Source: Streptomyces shenzhenensis
GTDB lineage: Bacteria; Actinomycetota; Actinomycetes; Streptomycetales; Streptomycetaceae
Reading direction: 5' to 3'
Assembly: GCF_003688995.1 (NCBI RefSeq)
Contig: NZ_PENI01000035.1
Location: 1 to 64,000 of the forward strand
Length of the DNA stretch: 64,000 nt
Shown here: one piece after another, positions 33,690 to 41,557 of the stretch
Numbering within the stretch: position 1 is the first letter of the stretch
How the letters are laid out: each line of letters starts with the position of its first letter
The notes under the pieces: model-generated
Seen by the model: the letters and a program-made list of their open reading frames with translations, nothing else
Told to the model about the DNA's origin: nothing
Database searches by the model: none
Program-made: the position numbers and the translations under genes

Positions 33690-33724
33690 GAAAAACACAA
33701 ACCCCCGGGAGAGACTCTGGGGGG
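33690..33724 (-). terminator. Intrinsic terminator downstream of argA
   Basis: On the minus strand a C5/G5 stem (33724-33719 with 33706-33702) is followed by TTTGTGTTTTT. A hairpin plus T-rich tail is a classical terminator, and it protects lsr2 from read-through. Confidence 0.6.
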
Positions 33725-33809
33725 CACCTCAGTCCGGAAACATGCGCGTTTCGGACATAGGGCACCTGGGCAGGGTCGGAGGGCTGGAATACCGGGCCAA
33801 GCCCGGCGA

Positions 33810-34343
33810 TCACAGATGCAGAAGCATCCGGCTGTTGCCCAAGGTGTTCGGTTTCACTCGTTCGAGACCGAGGAACTCGGCGACACCCTCGTCATAGGAA
33901 CGCAACAGCTCCGCGTAGACATCGGTGTCAACGGGCGTCTCGCCGATCTCCACGAAGCCGTGCTTCCCGAAGAAGTCCACTTCGAAGGTCAGGCAGAAAA
34001 CCCGTCGAACACCGAGCCAACGGGCGGTGTGCAGCAACTTCTCCAGCAACTGGTGGCCGACGCCGGCGCCCTTCAGGCCGGGCTTGACCGCGAGAGTGCG
34101 GACTTCCGCGAGGTCTTCCCACATGACGTGCAGCGCGCCGCAGCCGACCACCTCGGCGTTGTCGTCGCGTTCGGCGACCCAGAACTCCTGGATGTCCTCG
34201 TAAAGCGTGACGGTCGCTTTGTCGAGCAGGATGCGCTCACGGACGTACGCGTCGAGGAGGCGGCGCACGGCCGGGACATCGCCGGTCCGGGCCCGCCGGA
34301 CGGTGATGGCTTTTGCGGTGACTTCGGGGCGCTCTGCTGACAT
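33810..34343 (-). CDS. argA: Amino-acid N-acetyltransferase (N-acetylglutamate synthase)
   Basis: This 177-aa GNAT enzyme makes N-acetylglutamate from glutamate and acetyl-CoA, the first step of arginine synthesis. It is close in sequence to the short mycobacterial ArgA (Rv2747 type): VGCGALHVMWEDLAEVRTLAV, then GHQLLEKLL and FGKHGFVEIG, ending KPNTLGNSRMLLHL. The acetyl-CoA loop is KGAGVGHQL. A TAGCGT box lies 6 bp before ATG 34343 (34355-34350), so it may be leaderless despite being only 9 bp from the BlaI-type gene. Confidence 0.9.
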   Translation of the reverse strand: MSAERPEVTAKAITVRRARTGDVPAVRRLLDAYVRERILLDKATVTLYEDIQEFWVAERDDNAEVVGCGALHVMWEDLAEVRTLAVKPGLKGAGVGHQLLEKLLHTARWLGVRRVFCLTFEVDFFGKHGFVEIGETPVDTDVYAELLRSYDEGVAEFLGLERVKPNTLGNSRMLLHL

Positions 34344-34352
34344 GAGCGGACG

Positions 34353-34781
34353 CTATCGCCCGCCGCCGTCCTGCGCGGAGCCGGGGTTCTCGGCGCCGGC
34401 ATCGGCACCGGTATCGGTTTCCGGGCCCTGGACGATGCGGACGGCGTCTCTGAGTGCCTGGCGCTGTTCGTCGCTCATCATGCCGAAGAAGGCGACCAGG
34501 GCCGCCGCCGGGTTGTCACTCTGCGACCATGCGTCGTTCATCAGGGCGGCGGCGTAGGCGGCCCGGGTGGAGACGGCCTCATATCGATAGGCCCGGCCTT
34601 CGGCCTCGCGCCGCACCCAGCCCTTCTGATGGAGATTGTCCAATACGGTCATGACCGTGGTGTACGCGATCGACCGTTCCCGCTGAAGGTCTTCCAGGAC
34701 TTCTCGAACGGTCACCGGGCGGTTCCACTTCCACACCCGCGTCATGACCGCGTCTTCGAGTTCTCCCAATGGGCGAGGCAC
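34353..34781 (-). CDS. BlaI/MecI/CopY-family transcriptional repressor
   Basis: This 142-aa protein has a winged-helix domain (residues 5-75: LEDAVMTRVWKWNRPVTVRE, then AYTTVMTVLDNLHQKGWV) and a helical dimerisation tail. The disordered end is acidic and Gly-rich. In beta-lactam systems such repressors pair with a BlaR-type metallopeptidase, but none is adjacent here. In actinobacteria relatives also regulate respiration genes. GTG 34781 is the start. No TACA-type BlaI operator is obvious upstream. Confidence 0.88.
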   Translation of the reverse strand: MPRPLGELEDAVMTRVWKWNRPVTVREVLEDLQRERSIAYTTVMTVLDNLHQKGWVRREAEGRAYRYEAVSTRAAYAAALMNDAWSQSDNPAAALVAFFGMMSDEQRQALRDAVRIVQGPETDTGADAGAENPGSAQDGGGR

Positions 34782-34851
34782 AACTCAGAACAATAGTGGG
34801 AGATCCGGGGTAACGGCGCACCGAACGGGCAGTTCAGCTACAAAGACGGAC

Positions 34852-34909
34852 AAAAACGGCGTACGACTCGGAGGCCCGCACCTGGTGCGGGCCTCCGAGT
34901 CGTACGCCG
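34852..34909 (-). terminator. Very long perfect hairpin terminator
   Basis: Arms of 26 bp (34857-34882 and 34884-34909) are exact inverted repeats around one base, with a core of GAGGCCCGCACC. On the minus strand the stem is followed directly by TTTTTG, giving a textbook intrinsic terminator for the genes to its right. It also isolates the BlaI-type gene. Confidence 0.85.
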
Positions 34910-34943
34910 TGGTCCGGGTCCGGCGCCGTGGGCGCCGGACGGC

Positions 34944-35123
34944 TCAGGCCTCGGAGCGGGCGGAGGCCTGCGGCGCGCCCTCCGTGCGAGCCATGGCGGC
35001 GTCGACGGCGGCGTCCTCCTTGGTCTTGGCGGCCCCGCCCTGGGTTTTCACGATCACCCTGACCACACCGATGAAGAACGCGGCCATGACGACGGGGGGC
35101 ACGAGCGCGGAGACGTAGTCCAT
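34944..35123 (-). CDS. Small single-helix membrane protein
   Basis: This 59-aa protein has one hydrophobic helix (about residues 6-27) and a Lys/Ala/Glu-rich cytoplasmic tail. I do not recognise a function. ATG 35123 has TACCCT exactly 6 bp upstream (35135-35130), implying a leaderless mRNA. It lies just before the long terminator hairpin. The coding frame has strong third-position GC and a stable local context. Confidence 0.7.
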   Translation of the reverse strand: MDYVSALVPPVVMAAFFIGVVRVIVKTQGGAAKTKEDAAVDAAMARTEGAPQASARSEA

Positions 35124-35167
35124 GGCCCCAGGGTAGCCACGGCCCCACGCGGCAGGGGGACCGCCCC

Positions 35168-35800
35168 TCACCCGGCGGCGAGCCGCTGGTGCGGGGGAGC
35201 GGGGTCGGCGGGCGGCGTGGGCGGCTTGCGGCGGGGGAAGACCTCGCCGGGGGTCGGGATGGGCCGCGACGGCTTCGCCGGGGCGGGGCTCGGCCGCTGC
35301 CCGGGCCGCTCGCCGGGACGCTCCTTGGGCCGCTCCGCGGGCTTCTTGCCCCGCTCCTCGCCCGCACCGCCCGGCAGGGCCACCAGCCGGGCGCCGCGGC
35401 GGGAGGCGGGCACGCTCGGCACGCCGGCGACCGGCCCGCTCGTGCAGCGGTGCAGCAGTCCCGCCGCGACGGGATTCCCGCGCAGCGCCCGCAGCGCGGC
35501 GAGGTCGTCGTCCGACGGCCGGTATCCGGCGGCCAGCGCCTCCTCCAGGAGCGCGAGATAGCCGACGACGGTGCCGGGCAGGGCAGCGCGGTACCGGGCG
35601 AGGTCCGCCACCAGGAAGGCGCGCAACCGCGCCCCCTCGCGCATCGCCTCGTCGAGCGACTCGGCGAGCCGGAGACAGTCCTGGACGTCCTCGGCCGAAG
35701 CGGGGCTGGGGTGGAGGGCGAGGGCGAGGGCACGGCGGAGCACACGCAGCTCCTCCGCACCGAACGCCATGCCGCCGCGGGATCCATTGGGCGTGGGCAT
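35168..35800 (-). CDS. Conserved Streptomyces protein of unknown function
   Basis: The first 115 residues of this 210-aa protein are helical (FGAEELRVLRRALALALHPS, then DVQDCLRLAESLDEAMREG). The C-terminal third is a Pro/Lys/Arg-rich low-complexity tail. The N-terminus MPTPNGSRGGM is highly typical of a Streptomyces family I remember but cannot name functionally. ATG 35800 has TATGGT 6 bp upstream (35812-35807), consistent with leaderless transcription. It probably shares the terminator at 34852-34909 with the small membrane protein. Confidence 0.78.
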   Translation of the reverse strand: MPTPNGSRGGMAFGAEELRVLRRALALALHPSPASAEDVQDCLRLAESLDEAMREGARLRAFLVADLARYRAALPGTVVGYLALLEEALAAGYRPSDDDLAALRALRGNPVAAGLLHRCTSGPVAGVPSVPASRRGARLVALPGGAGEERGKKPAERPKERPGERPGQRPSPAPAKPSRPIPTPGEVFPRRKPPTPPADPAPPHQRLAAG

Positions 35801-35901
35801 ACACCGACCATACGCACTAATCAGACAAATTTGGCGTAAGGGGGCGTGCGTGGCGCGCGCACACCACCCACCTGGACGTGCGCGCCCCACCCCGGACCGG
35901 G

Positions 35902-36699
35902 TCAGAGACGGGACACGTTCCGCTCGTACACCAGGCGCAGCCCGATCAGCGTCAGCCACGGCTCGTGCTCGTCGATGACCGACGACTCGCCCAGGACCAT
36001 CGGCGCCAGCCCGCCCGTGGCGATCACCGTCACGTCGTCCGGGTCGTCGGCCAGCTCCCGGGCCATCCGGCTCACCACGCCGTCGACCTGCCCTGCGAAC
36101 CCGTACACGATCCCCGCCTGCATCGCCTCCACGGTGTTCTTGCCGATGACGCTGCGCGGCCGGACCACCTCGATCTTCCGCAGCTGCGCGCCCTTGACCC
36201 CGAGCGCGTCGACGGAGATCTCGATGCCCGGCGCGATGACCCCGCCGATGTACTCCCCGCGCGCGCTGACCGCGTCGAACGTGGTCGCCGTGCCGAAGTC
36301 CACGACGATCGCCGGGCCCCCGTACAGCTCGACGGCCGCGACCGCGTTGATGATCCGGTCGGCGCCGACCTCCTTGGGGTTGTCGGTCAGGATCGGCACG
36401 CCGGTCTTCACCCCGGGCTCCACCAGCACCGCGGGCACGTCCCCGTAGTACCGCCGCGTCACCTCGCGCAGCTCGTGCAGCACCGACGGCACGGTCGCGC
36501 AGATCGCGATGCCGTCGATGCCGTCCCCGAGTTCCTCGCCGAGCATCGGGTGCATCCCCATCAGCCCCTGCAGCAGCACCGCCAGCTCGTCCGCCGTGCG
36601 CCGGGCGTCCGTGGAGATGCGCCAGTGCTCGACGATGTCCTCACCGTCGAACAGTCCCAGCACGGTGTGCGTGTTGCCCACGTCGATCGTGAGGAGCAT
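35902..36699 (-). CDS. coaX: Type III pantothenate kinase
   Basis: This 265-aa ASKHA-fold kinase phosphorylates pantothenate, the first step of coenzyme A synthesis. Motifs are LTIDVGNTHTVLGLF at the start, GADRIINAVA and VVDFGTATTFDAV. Type III kinases are resistant to CoA feedback. ATG 36699 sits 4 bp past the nadC stop and its ribosome site (GCGGAG) lies within nadC. It is the last gene of a five-gene cofactor operon. Confidence 0.96.
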   Translation of the reverse strand: MLLTIDVGNTHTVLGLFDGEDIVEHWRISTDARRTADELAVLLQGLMGMHPMLGEELGDGIDGIAICATVPSVLHELREVTRRYYGDVPAVLVEPGVKTGVPILTDNPKEVGADRIINAVAAVELYGGPAIVVDFGTATTFDAVSARGEYIGGVIAPGIEISVDALGVKGAQLRKIEVVRPRSVIGKNTVEAMQAGIVYGFAGQVDGVVSRMARELADDPDDVTVIATGGLAPMVLGESSVIDEHEPWLTLIGLRLVYERNVSRL

Positions 36700-36703
36700 G
36701 GCC

Positions 36704-37690
36704 CTACTCCGCCTCACGCAGGTCCAGGCCGATGTCCAGGATCGGCGACGAGTGGGTCAGGGCACCGACGGCCAGGAAGTCCACGCCGGTGTCCGCGTAC
36801 GCCCTGGCGTTCTCCAGCGTCAGCCGGCCCGACGCCTCCAGCAGCGCCCGCCCGTGCACGATGGCCACCGCCTCCTCGCACTCCCCTGGCGTGAAGTTGT
36901 CCAGCAGGATCAGGTCCGCGCCCGCGTCGACGACCTCGCGCAGCTGGTGCAGGGTGTCGACCTCGACCTCGATCGGCACGTCCGGGAAGGCCTCACGGAC
37001 CGACTCGAAGGCCTGCGCGACGCCGCCCGCGGCGACCACGTGGTTGTCCTTGACGAGCGCCGCGTCCGACAGCGACATGCGGTGGTTGACCCCGCCGCCG
37101 CAGCGCACCGCGTACTTCTCCACGGACCGGAGACCCGGCGTGGTCTTGCGGGTGTCGCGGACCCTGGTCCGGGTGTCCTCGAGGGCGTCCGCCCACGCGC
37201 GCGTGGCCGTCGCGATGCCCGACAGGCGGCACAGCAGGTTCAGCGCGCTGCGTTCGGCCGTCAGCAGGTCACGCGTGCGCGTGGTGACCGACAGCAGCCG
37301 CTGGCCCGCCGCCACCCGGTCGCCGTCCGCCACGTGCCGCTCGACCTCGAACTCGTCCGTGCAGGCCACCGAGAGCACCGCCTCGGCGACCCGCAGGCCC
37401 GCCACCACGCCCGCCTCGCGCGAGGTGAAGTCGCCGGTGGCCACGGCCTCCTCGGGGATGGTCGCGACGGTCGTCACGTCCACACCGCCCGCGAGGTCCT
37501 CCTGGACGGCGACGTTCGCGATGTCCTCGATCTCGACGGGGTCGAGCCCGGCGTCGGCCAGGAGCTGGGCGAGGGCGGGGTCGAGCCCGCACTCCAGGTA
37601 TGCCTCGTCGCCCTCGGCACCGCAGGCGCAGCCGTCGCCGCAGCCACCGGACGAGGCGAGGGGAAGGTCGTGGGTGCTCACTTCTGTCAC
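36704..37690 (-). CDS. nadC: Nicotinate-nucleotide pyrophosphorylase (quinolinate phosphoribosyltransferase)
   Basis: This 328-aa enzyme converts quinolinate and PRPP to nicotinate mononucleotide in NAD synthesis. The QPRTase core starts near residue 50 (VQEDLAGGVDVTTVATIP). It includes TRKTTPGLRSVEKYAVRCGG and VKDNHVVAAGG. An unusual N-terminal extension of about 45 residues carries three close cysteines, CGDGCAC (17-23), not found in E. coli NadC. Its GTG start overlaps the nadB stop (GTGA). It is co-translated with nadB, the usual pairing. Confidence 0.95.
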   Translation of the reverse strand: MTEVSTHDLPLASSGGCGDGCACGAEGDEAYLECGLDPALAQLLADAGLDPVEIEDIANVAVQEDLAGGVDVTTVATIPEEAVATGDFTSREAGVVAGLRVAEAVLSVACTDEFEVERHVADGDRVAAGQRLLSVTTRTRDLLTAERSALNLLCRLSGIATATRAWADALEDTRTRVRDTRKTTPGLRSVEKYAVRCGGGVNHRMSLSDAALVKDNHVVAAGGVAQAFESVREAFPDVPIEVEVDTLHQLREVVDAGADLILLDNFTPGECEEAVAIVHGRALLEASGRLTLENARAYADTGVDFLAVGALTHSSPILDIGLDLREAE

Positions 37691-39405
37691 TGCTCCTGGG
37701 GACGGTGCTGCCGGGTCGGGGGGAAGTCTGCGGTGTCCGTGGTGCGCACGGCCAGCGTGCGGTCCGGATTCAGCCGTACGACGATGTGGCGCCGCCAGGT
37801 GGCGTCGTCGCGGTCGGGCCGGTCCTCGCGCCAGTGGCAGCCGCGGGTCTCCTCGCGCACGCGGGCGGCGGCGACCAGGACACGGGCCACGCTCAGGAGG
37901 TTGGTGGCCTCCCAGGTGTCGACGCCGGGCTCGGCGGTCTTGCCGTTCTCGCCGAGGGTGTCGCGGGCCTCCGTGTCCAGCCGCCGGAGCTGGTCGGCGG
38001 CCTTGGCGAGGGACTCGTCCGAGCGCAGCACGCCCGCGCCGTCGGTCATGATCCGCTGGATCGCGAACCGGGCCTCGGGGCCGAGCAGCGGGTGCGCGGG
38101 CCGGCCCGGGCGTCCGACCGGCGCCGGCTCACGCGCGGGCAGGCCGTGCTCCGCCCGGCTCGCGGCGATGTCGGCGGCGATCCGCTCGGCGTAGACCAGG
38201 CCCTCCAGGAGGGAGTTGGAGGCCAGCCGGTTGGCGCCGTGCACGCCGGTGCAGGCGACCTCGCCGCACGCGTACAGCCCGGGGACCGTCGTGCGGCCCC
38301 GGGAGTCGGTGCGGACGCCGCCGGAGGCGTAGTGGGCGGCCGGGGCGACCGGGATGGGCTCCGTGACCGGGTCGATGCCATGGGCACGGCAGGCGGCCAG
38401 GATCGTCGGGAAACGGTGCTCCCACATGGCGGCGCCGAAGTGCCGGGCGTCGAGGAACATGTGCCCGGCGTCCTGCTCCTGCATCCGGCGCATGATGGCC
38501 TTGGCGACGATGTCCCGGGGGGCCAGCTCGGCCAGTTCGTGCTGCCCGAGCATGAAGCGCACACCGTCGCCGTCGACCAGGTGGGCGCCCTCGCCGCGCA
38601 CCGCCTCGGAGACCAGCGGCTGCTGGCCCTCCGCGTCCGCGCCGAGGAACAGCACGGTCGGGTGGAACTGCACGAACTCCAGGTCGGAGACCTCGGCGCC
38701 GGCGCGCAGGGCGAGCGCGACACCGTCGCCCGTCGACACCGACGGGTTGGTGGTCGCCGAGAACACCTGGCCCATGCCGCCGGTCGCCAGCACCACGGCG
38801 GGGGCGTGCACGGCGCCCACGCCGTCGTGCTGGCCCTCGCCCATGACGTGCAGGGTCACGCCGGCCGTCCGGCCGTCCGCGTCGGTGAGCAGGTCGAGCA
38901 CGAGCGCGTTCTCGACGGTGCGCAGTCCGCGCGCGTGTACGGCCTCCACGAGCGCCCGGGAGACCTCCGCGCCGGTGGCGTCGCCGCCGGCGTGCGCGAT
39001 GCGGCGGCGGTGGTGGCCGCCCTCCCGGGTGAGCTGGATGTCGCCCTCGTCGTCGGTGTCGAAGTGGGCGCCGGTGGAGATCAGCCGCCGTACCGCGTCG
39101 GGGCCCTCGGTGACGAGGATCCGTACGGCCTCCTCGTCGCACAGGCCGGCGCCCGCGACCAGGGTGTCGTCCAGGTGCTGCGCGGGGCTGTCGCCCTCGC
39201 CGAGGGCCGCGGCGATGCCGCCCTGCGCCCAGCGGGTGGAGCCGTCGTCGAGACGGGCCTTGGTGACGACGACCGTGCGCAGCCCGGCGGCCTCGCAGCG
39301 CAGGGCCGCGGTGAGCCCGGCCACACCGGAGCCGACGACCACCACGTCCGCGGCGATGGACCACCCGGGAGCGGGCGCGTGCAGTCGTATGCCTGTGCTG
39401 GTCAC
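37687..39405 (-). CDS. nadB: L-aspartate oxidase
   Basis: This 572-aa FAD enzyme oxidises aspartate to iminoaspartate, the substrate of quinolinate synthase NadA. The FAD-binding start is VVVVGSGVAGLTAAL. The family has RWAQGGIAAAL, GEVACTGVHGANRLASNSL and the helical C-terminal domain. nadA is not in this window. Both ends overlap neighbours by 4 bp (panC upstream, nadC downstream), so synthesis is tightly coupled. Confidence 0.96.
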   Translation of the reverse strand: MTSTGIRLHAPAPGWSIAADVVVVGSGVAGLTAALRCEAAGLRTVVVTKARLDDGSTRWAQGGIAAALGEGDSPAQHLDDTLVAGAGLCDEEAVRILVTEGPDAVRRLISTGAHFDTDDEGDIQLTREGGHHRRRIAHAGGDATGAEVSRALVEAVHARGLRTVENALVLDLLTDADGRTAGVTLHVMGEGQHDGVGAVHAPAVVLATGGMGQVFSATTNPSVSTGDGVALALRAGAEVSDLEFVQFHPTVLFLGADAEGQQPLVSEAVRGEGAHLVDGDGVRFMLGQHELAELAPRDIVAKAIMRRMQEQDAGHMFLDARHFGAAMWEHRFPTILAACRAHGIDPVTEPIPVAPAAHYASGGVRTDSRGRTTVPGLYACGEVACTGVHGANRLASNSLLEGLVYAERIAADIAASRAEHGLPAREPAPVGRPGRPAHPLLGPEARFAIQRIMTDGAGVLRSDESLAKAADQLRRLDTEARDTLGENGKTAEPGVDTWEATNLLSVARVLVAAARVREETRGCHWREDRPDRDDATWRRHIVVRLNPDRTLAVRTTDTADFPPTRQHRPQEQ

Positions 39406-40424
39406 GAGGCGGCTCCGAGGGTTCCGAAGGTGAGGGGGACGTTGTCGATCAGCCGGGTCGTCCCGACCCGGGCGGCCACGGCGAGGACGGCCTCGCCGGT
39501 GAAGTCGTCGTCGATCTCGGTGAAGTCGGCCGGGTCGACGAGGACCACGTAGTCCAGCTCCAGCGGCGGGTCGTGGCGCGCCGCCTCGTCCAGGACGGTG
39601 CGGGCGGCGGCGCGGACGGCCGCCGCGGCTCCCGGCACGGCCTTGGCGACCGCGTGCGCGTCGGCGGCCGCCCTGGACTCGCCTATCGCGCTGAGCGCCT
39701 CGGCACGCGCACGCGTGGAGGGCACTTCGAGGGCACGCGCGCGCAGCGCCTCCTGCGCGGCGTGCCGGTCGTGGCCCGCGAACAGGGCCCGGGACAGGGC
39801 GAGCGCGGTGCGCCGCTCGTCGGGCGAGAGGTAGCGGTTGCGGCTGGACAGGGCCAGGCCGTCGGGCTCGCGCACGGTCGGCACGGCGACGATGTCGACG
39901 CCGAAGTTCAGATCCCGCACCATGCGCCGGACCAGCGCCAGCTGCTGGGCGTCCTTCTGTCCGAACAGGGCCAGGTCGGGGCGGGTGAGGTGGAGCAGTT
40001 TGGCGACGACCGTGAGCACACCGTCGAAGTGCCCGGGCCGCACGGCACCTTCCAGGCGCTCGCCCATGGGGCCCGCGGAGATGCGCACCTGGGGCCGGCC
40101 GCCGGGGTAGACCTCGTCCACAGACGGCGCGAACACCGCGTCGGCGCCGGACTGTTCGGCGATCTTCAGATCGGCTTCGAGGGTGCGCGGATAGCGGTCG
40201 AGGTCCTCGCCCGCGCCGAACTGGAGCGGGTTGACAAAGACGGTGACGATCACGAAACCGGCGTCGCCGACGCGCTCGCGTGCGGCCCGGATCAGGGTGG
40301 CGTGGCCCTCGTGCAGGGCGCCCATGGTCATCACGACGGCGGTGCCTCCCGGCACCGCGAACCGGTCGCGCAGGGCCGTCAGGTCCGCGGCCGTGGGGGC
40401 GAGTGCGCAGCGACGGCGGCTCAT
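39402..40424 (-). CDS. panC: Pantothenate synthetase
   Basis: This 340-aa enzyme joins pantoate and beta-alanine using ATP. It has the HIGH-like motif MTMGALHEGHATLI (near residues 33-46), VTVFVNPLQFG, and the KMSKS-like segment LALSSRNRYLSP. The C-terminal dimerisation domain is extended by Ala-rich sequence, making it longer than E. coli PanC (about 283 aa). ATG 40424 overlaps the upstream DUF2520 gene stop (ATGA), and its stop overlaps the nadB start. Confidence 0.95.
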   Translation of the reverse strand: MSRRRCALAPTAADLTALRDRFAVPGGTAVVMTMGALHEGHATLIRAARERVGDAGFVIVTVFVNPLQFGAGEDLDRYPRTLEADLKIAEQSGADAVFAPSVDEVYPGGRPQVRISAGPMGERLEGAVRPGHFDGVLTVVAKLLHLTRPDLALFGQKDAQQLALVRRMVRDLNFGVDIVAVPTVREPDGLALSSRNRYLSPDERRTALALSRALFAGHDRHAAQEALRARALEVPSTRARAEALSAIGESRAAADAHAVAKAVPGAAAAVRAAARTVLDEAARHDPPLELDYVVLVDPADFTEIDDDFTGEAVLAVAARVGTTRLIDNVPLTFGTLGAAS

Positions 40425-41353
40425 CGGTCCTCCCCGCTCCCGGTCGCGTCCCTGCCCGTGGCGAGAACGCCGAGCAGGTCCTCGGCGAGCTCCGGCTTCA
40501 GCAGTCCGTGCGCCAGCGCCCGGTCGGCGGTCGCGCGGGCCATCGCCAGATAGCCGTCGAGGCTCTGCGGGGCGTGCCTGCGCAACTCGGCGACGTGCGC
40601 CGCGACGGTGCCCGCGTCCCCGCGCGCGACGGGCCCGGTCAGCGCCGCGTCACCGGAGCGCAGGGCGTTGTCCAGGGCGGCGCCGAGGAGCGGGCCGAGC
40701 ATCCGGTCGGGCGCCTCGACGCCGGCCGCGCGCAGCAGCTCCATGGACTGCGCGACCAGGGTCACCAGATGGTTGGCACCGAGGGCGAGGGCCGCGTGGT
40801 AGAGCGGGCGGTTCTCCTCGGCGACCCATTCGGGCTCGCCGCCCATCTCGATGACGAGCGCCTCGGCGGCGAGCCGCAGTTCGTCGGGGGCGGTGACGCC
40901 GAAGGAGCAGCCGGCCAGCCGCTGGACGTCCACGGGGGTGCCGGTGAAGGTCATCACGGGGTGCAGCGCGAGCGGCAGCGCGCCCGCGCGCAGCGCCGGG
41001 TCCAGGACCCGCGCGCCGTACCGCCCGGAGGTGTGCACGAGCAGCTGCCCCGGCCGTACGGCGCCGGTCTCGGCGAGCCCCGCCACGAGGCCCGGCAGGG
41101 TGTCGTCCGGGACGGTGAGCAGGACCAGGTCGGCCCGCTGCAGGACCTCGGCGGGCGGCACGACCGGCACGTCCGGCAGCAGCAGTTCGGCGCGCCTCAT
41201 GGAGGCGTCGGAGACCGCGGAGACGGCCACCGGCCGGTGCCCGGCGAGTCGGAGGGACGCAGCCAGGGCCGGGCCCACCCGGCCGGCGCCGACGACGCCC
41301 ACGGTGAGCCGCGCAGGGCGGTCCTTGAGGTCTGGCTGTAGGTCTGTACTCAC
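40421..41353 (-). CDS. Rossmann-fold and DUF2520 protein
   Basis: This 310-aa protein has an N-terminal NAD(P)-binding motif VGVVGAGRVGPALAASLRLA (18-37) and a C-terminal helical DUF2520 domain (HPVMTFTG, then ALALGANHLVTLV). The fold resembles ketopantoate reductase and pyrroline-carboxylate reductase. Fusion-like coupling to panC in many actinobacteria suggests a pantothenate-linked dehydrogenase role, but this is inference. It is first in the cofactor operon. A promoter with TTAACA (41414-41409), an 18-bp spacer and TACCCA (41390-41385) fits a start about 25 bases before GTG 41353. Confidence 0.88.
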   Translation of the reverse strand: MSTDLQPDLKDRPARLTVGVVGAGRVGPALAASLRLAGHRPVAVSAVSDASMRRAELLLPDVPVVPPAEVLQRADLVLLTVPDDTLPGLVAGLAETGAVRPGQLLVHTSGRYGARVLDPALRAGALPLALHPVMTFTGTPVDVQRLAGCSFGVTAPDELRLAAEALVIEMGGEPEWVAEENRPLYHAALALGANHLVTLVAQSMELLRAAGVEAPDRMLGPLLGAALDNALRSGDAALTGPVARGDAGTVAAHVAELRRHAPQSLDGYLAMARATADRALAHGLLKPELAEDLLGVLATGRDATGSGEDR

Positions 41354-41384
41354 GCGACGGTGGCCTTCCCGTTCCAGTCCGCTC

Positions 41385-41414
41385 TGGGTACCGGACGATT
41401 TCTCGTCATGTTAA
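41385..41414 (-). promoter_or_regulatory. Probable promoter of the DUF2520-panC-nadB-nadC-coaX operon
   Basis: On the minus strand -35 TTAACA and -10 TACCCA are separated by 18 bp. It lies in a locally AT-rich patch directly upstream of the first gene. I did not find an NAD-dependent repressor site. Confidence 0.45.
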
Positions 41415-41557
41415 CGCGATCGGGTGGAGGGCCGATCGGCTGTCCACAGGCTGTGGGTTTCTCCGCGCCCGCCGCCGGCGCCGCCCGCGCACGCGCCCGG
41501 TGCCGGCCCCCGGAAATGGAGCTGCCCCGCGGAGCACGGCACGGCATGATCCCGTGC

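Noticed and set aside
41453..41461. DnaA-box-like CTGTCCACA
   Set aside because: A single box without clustering is expected by chance and is far from any origin feature.
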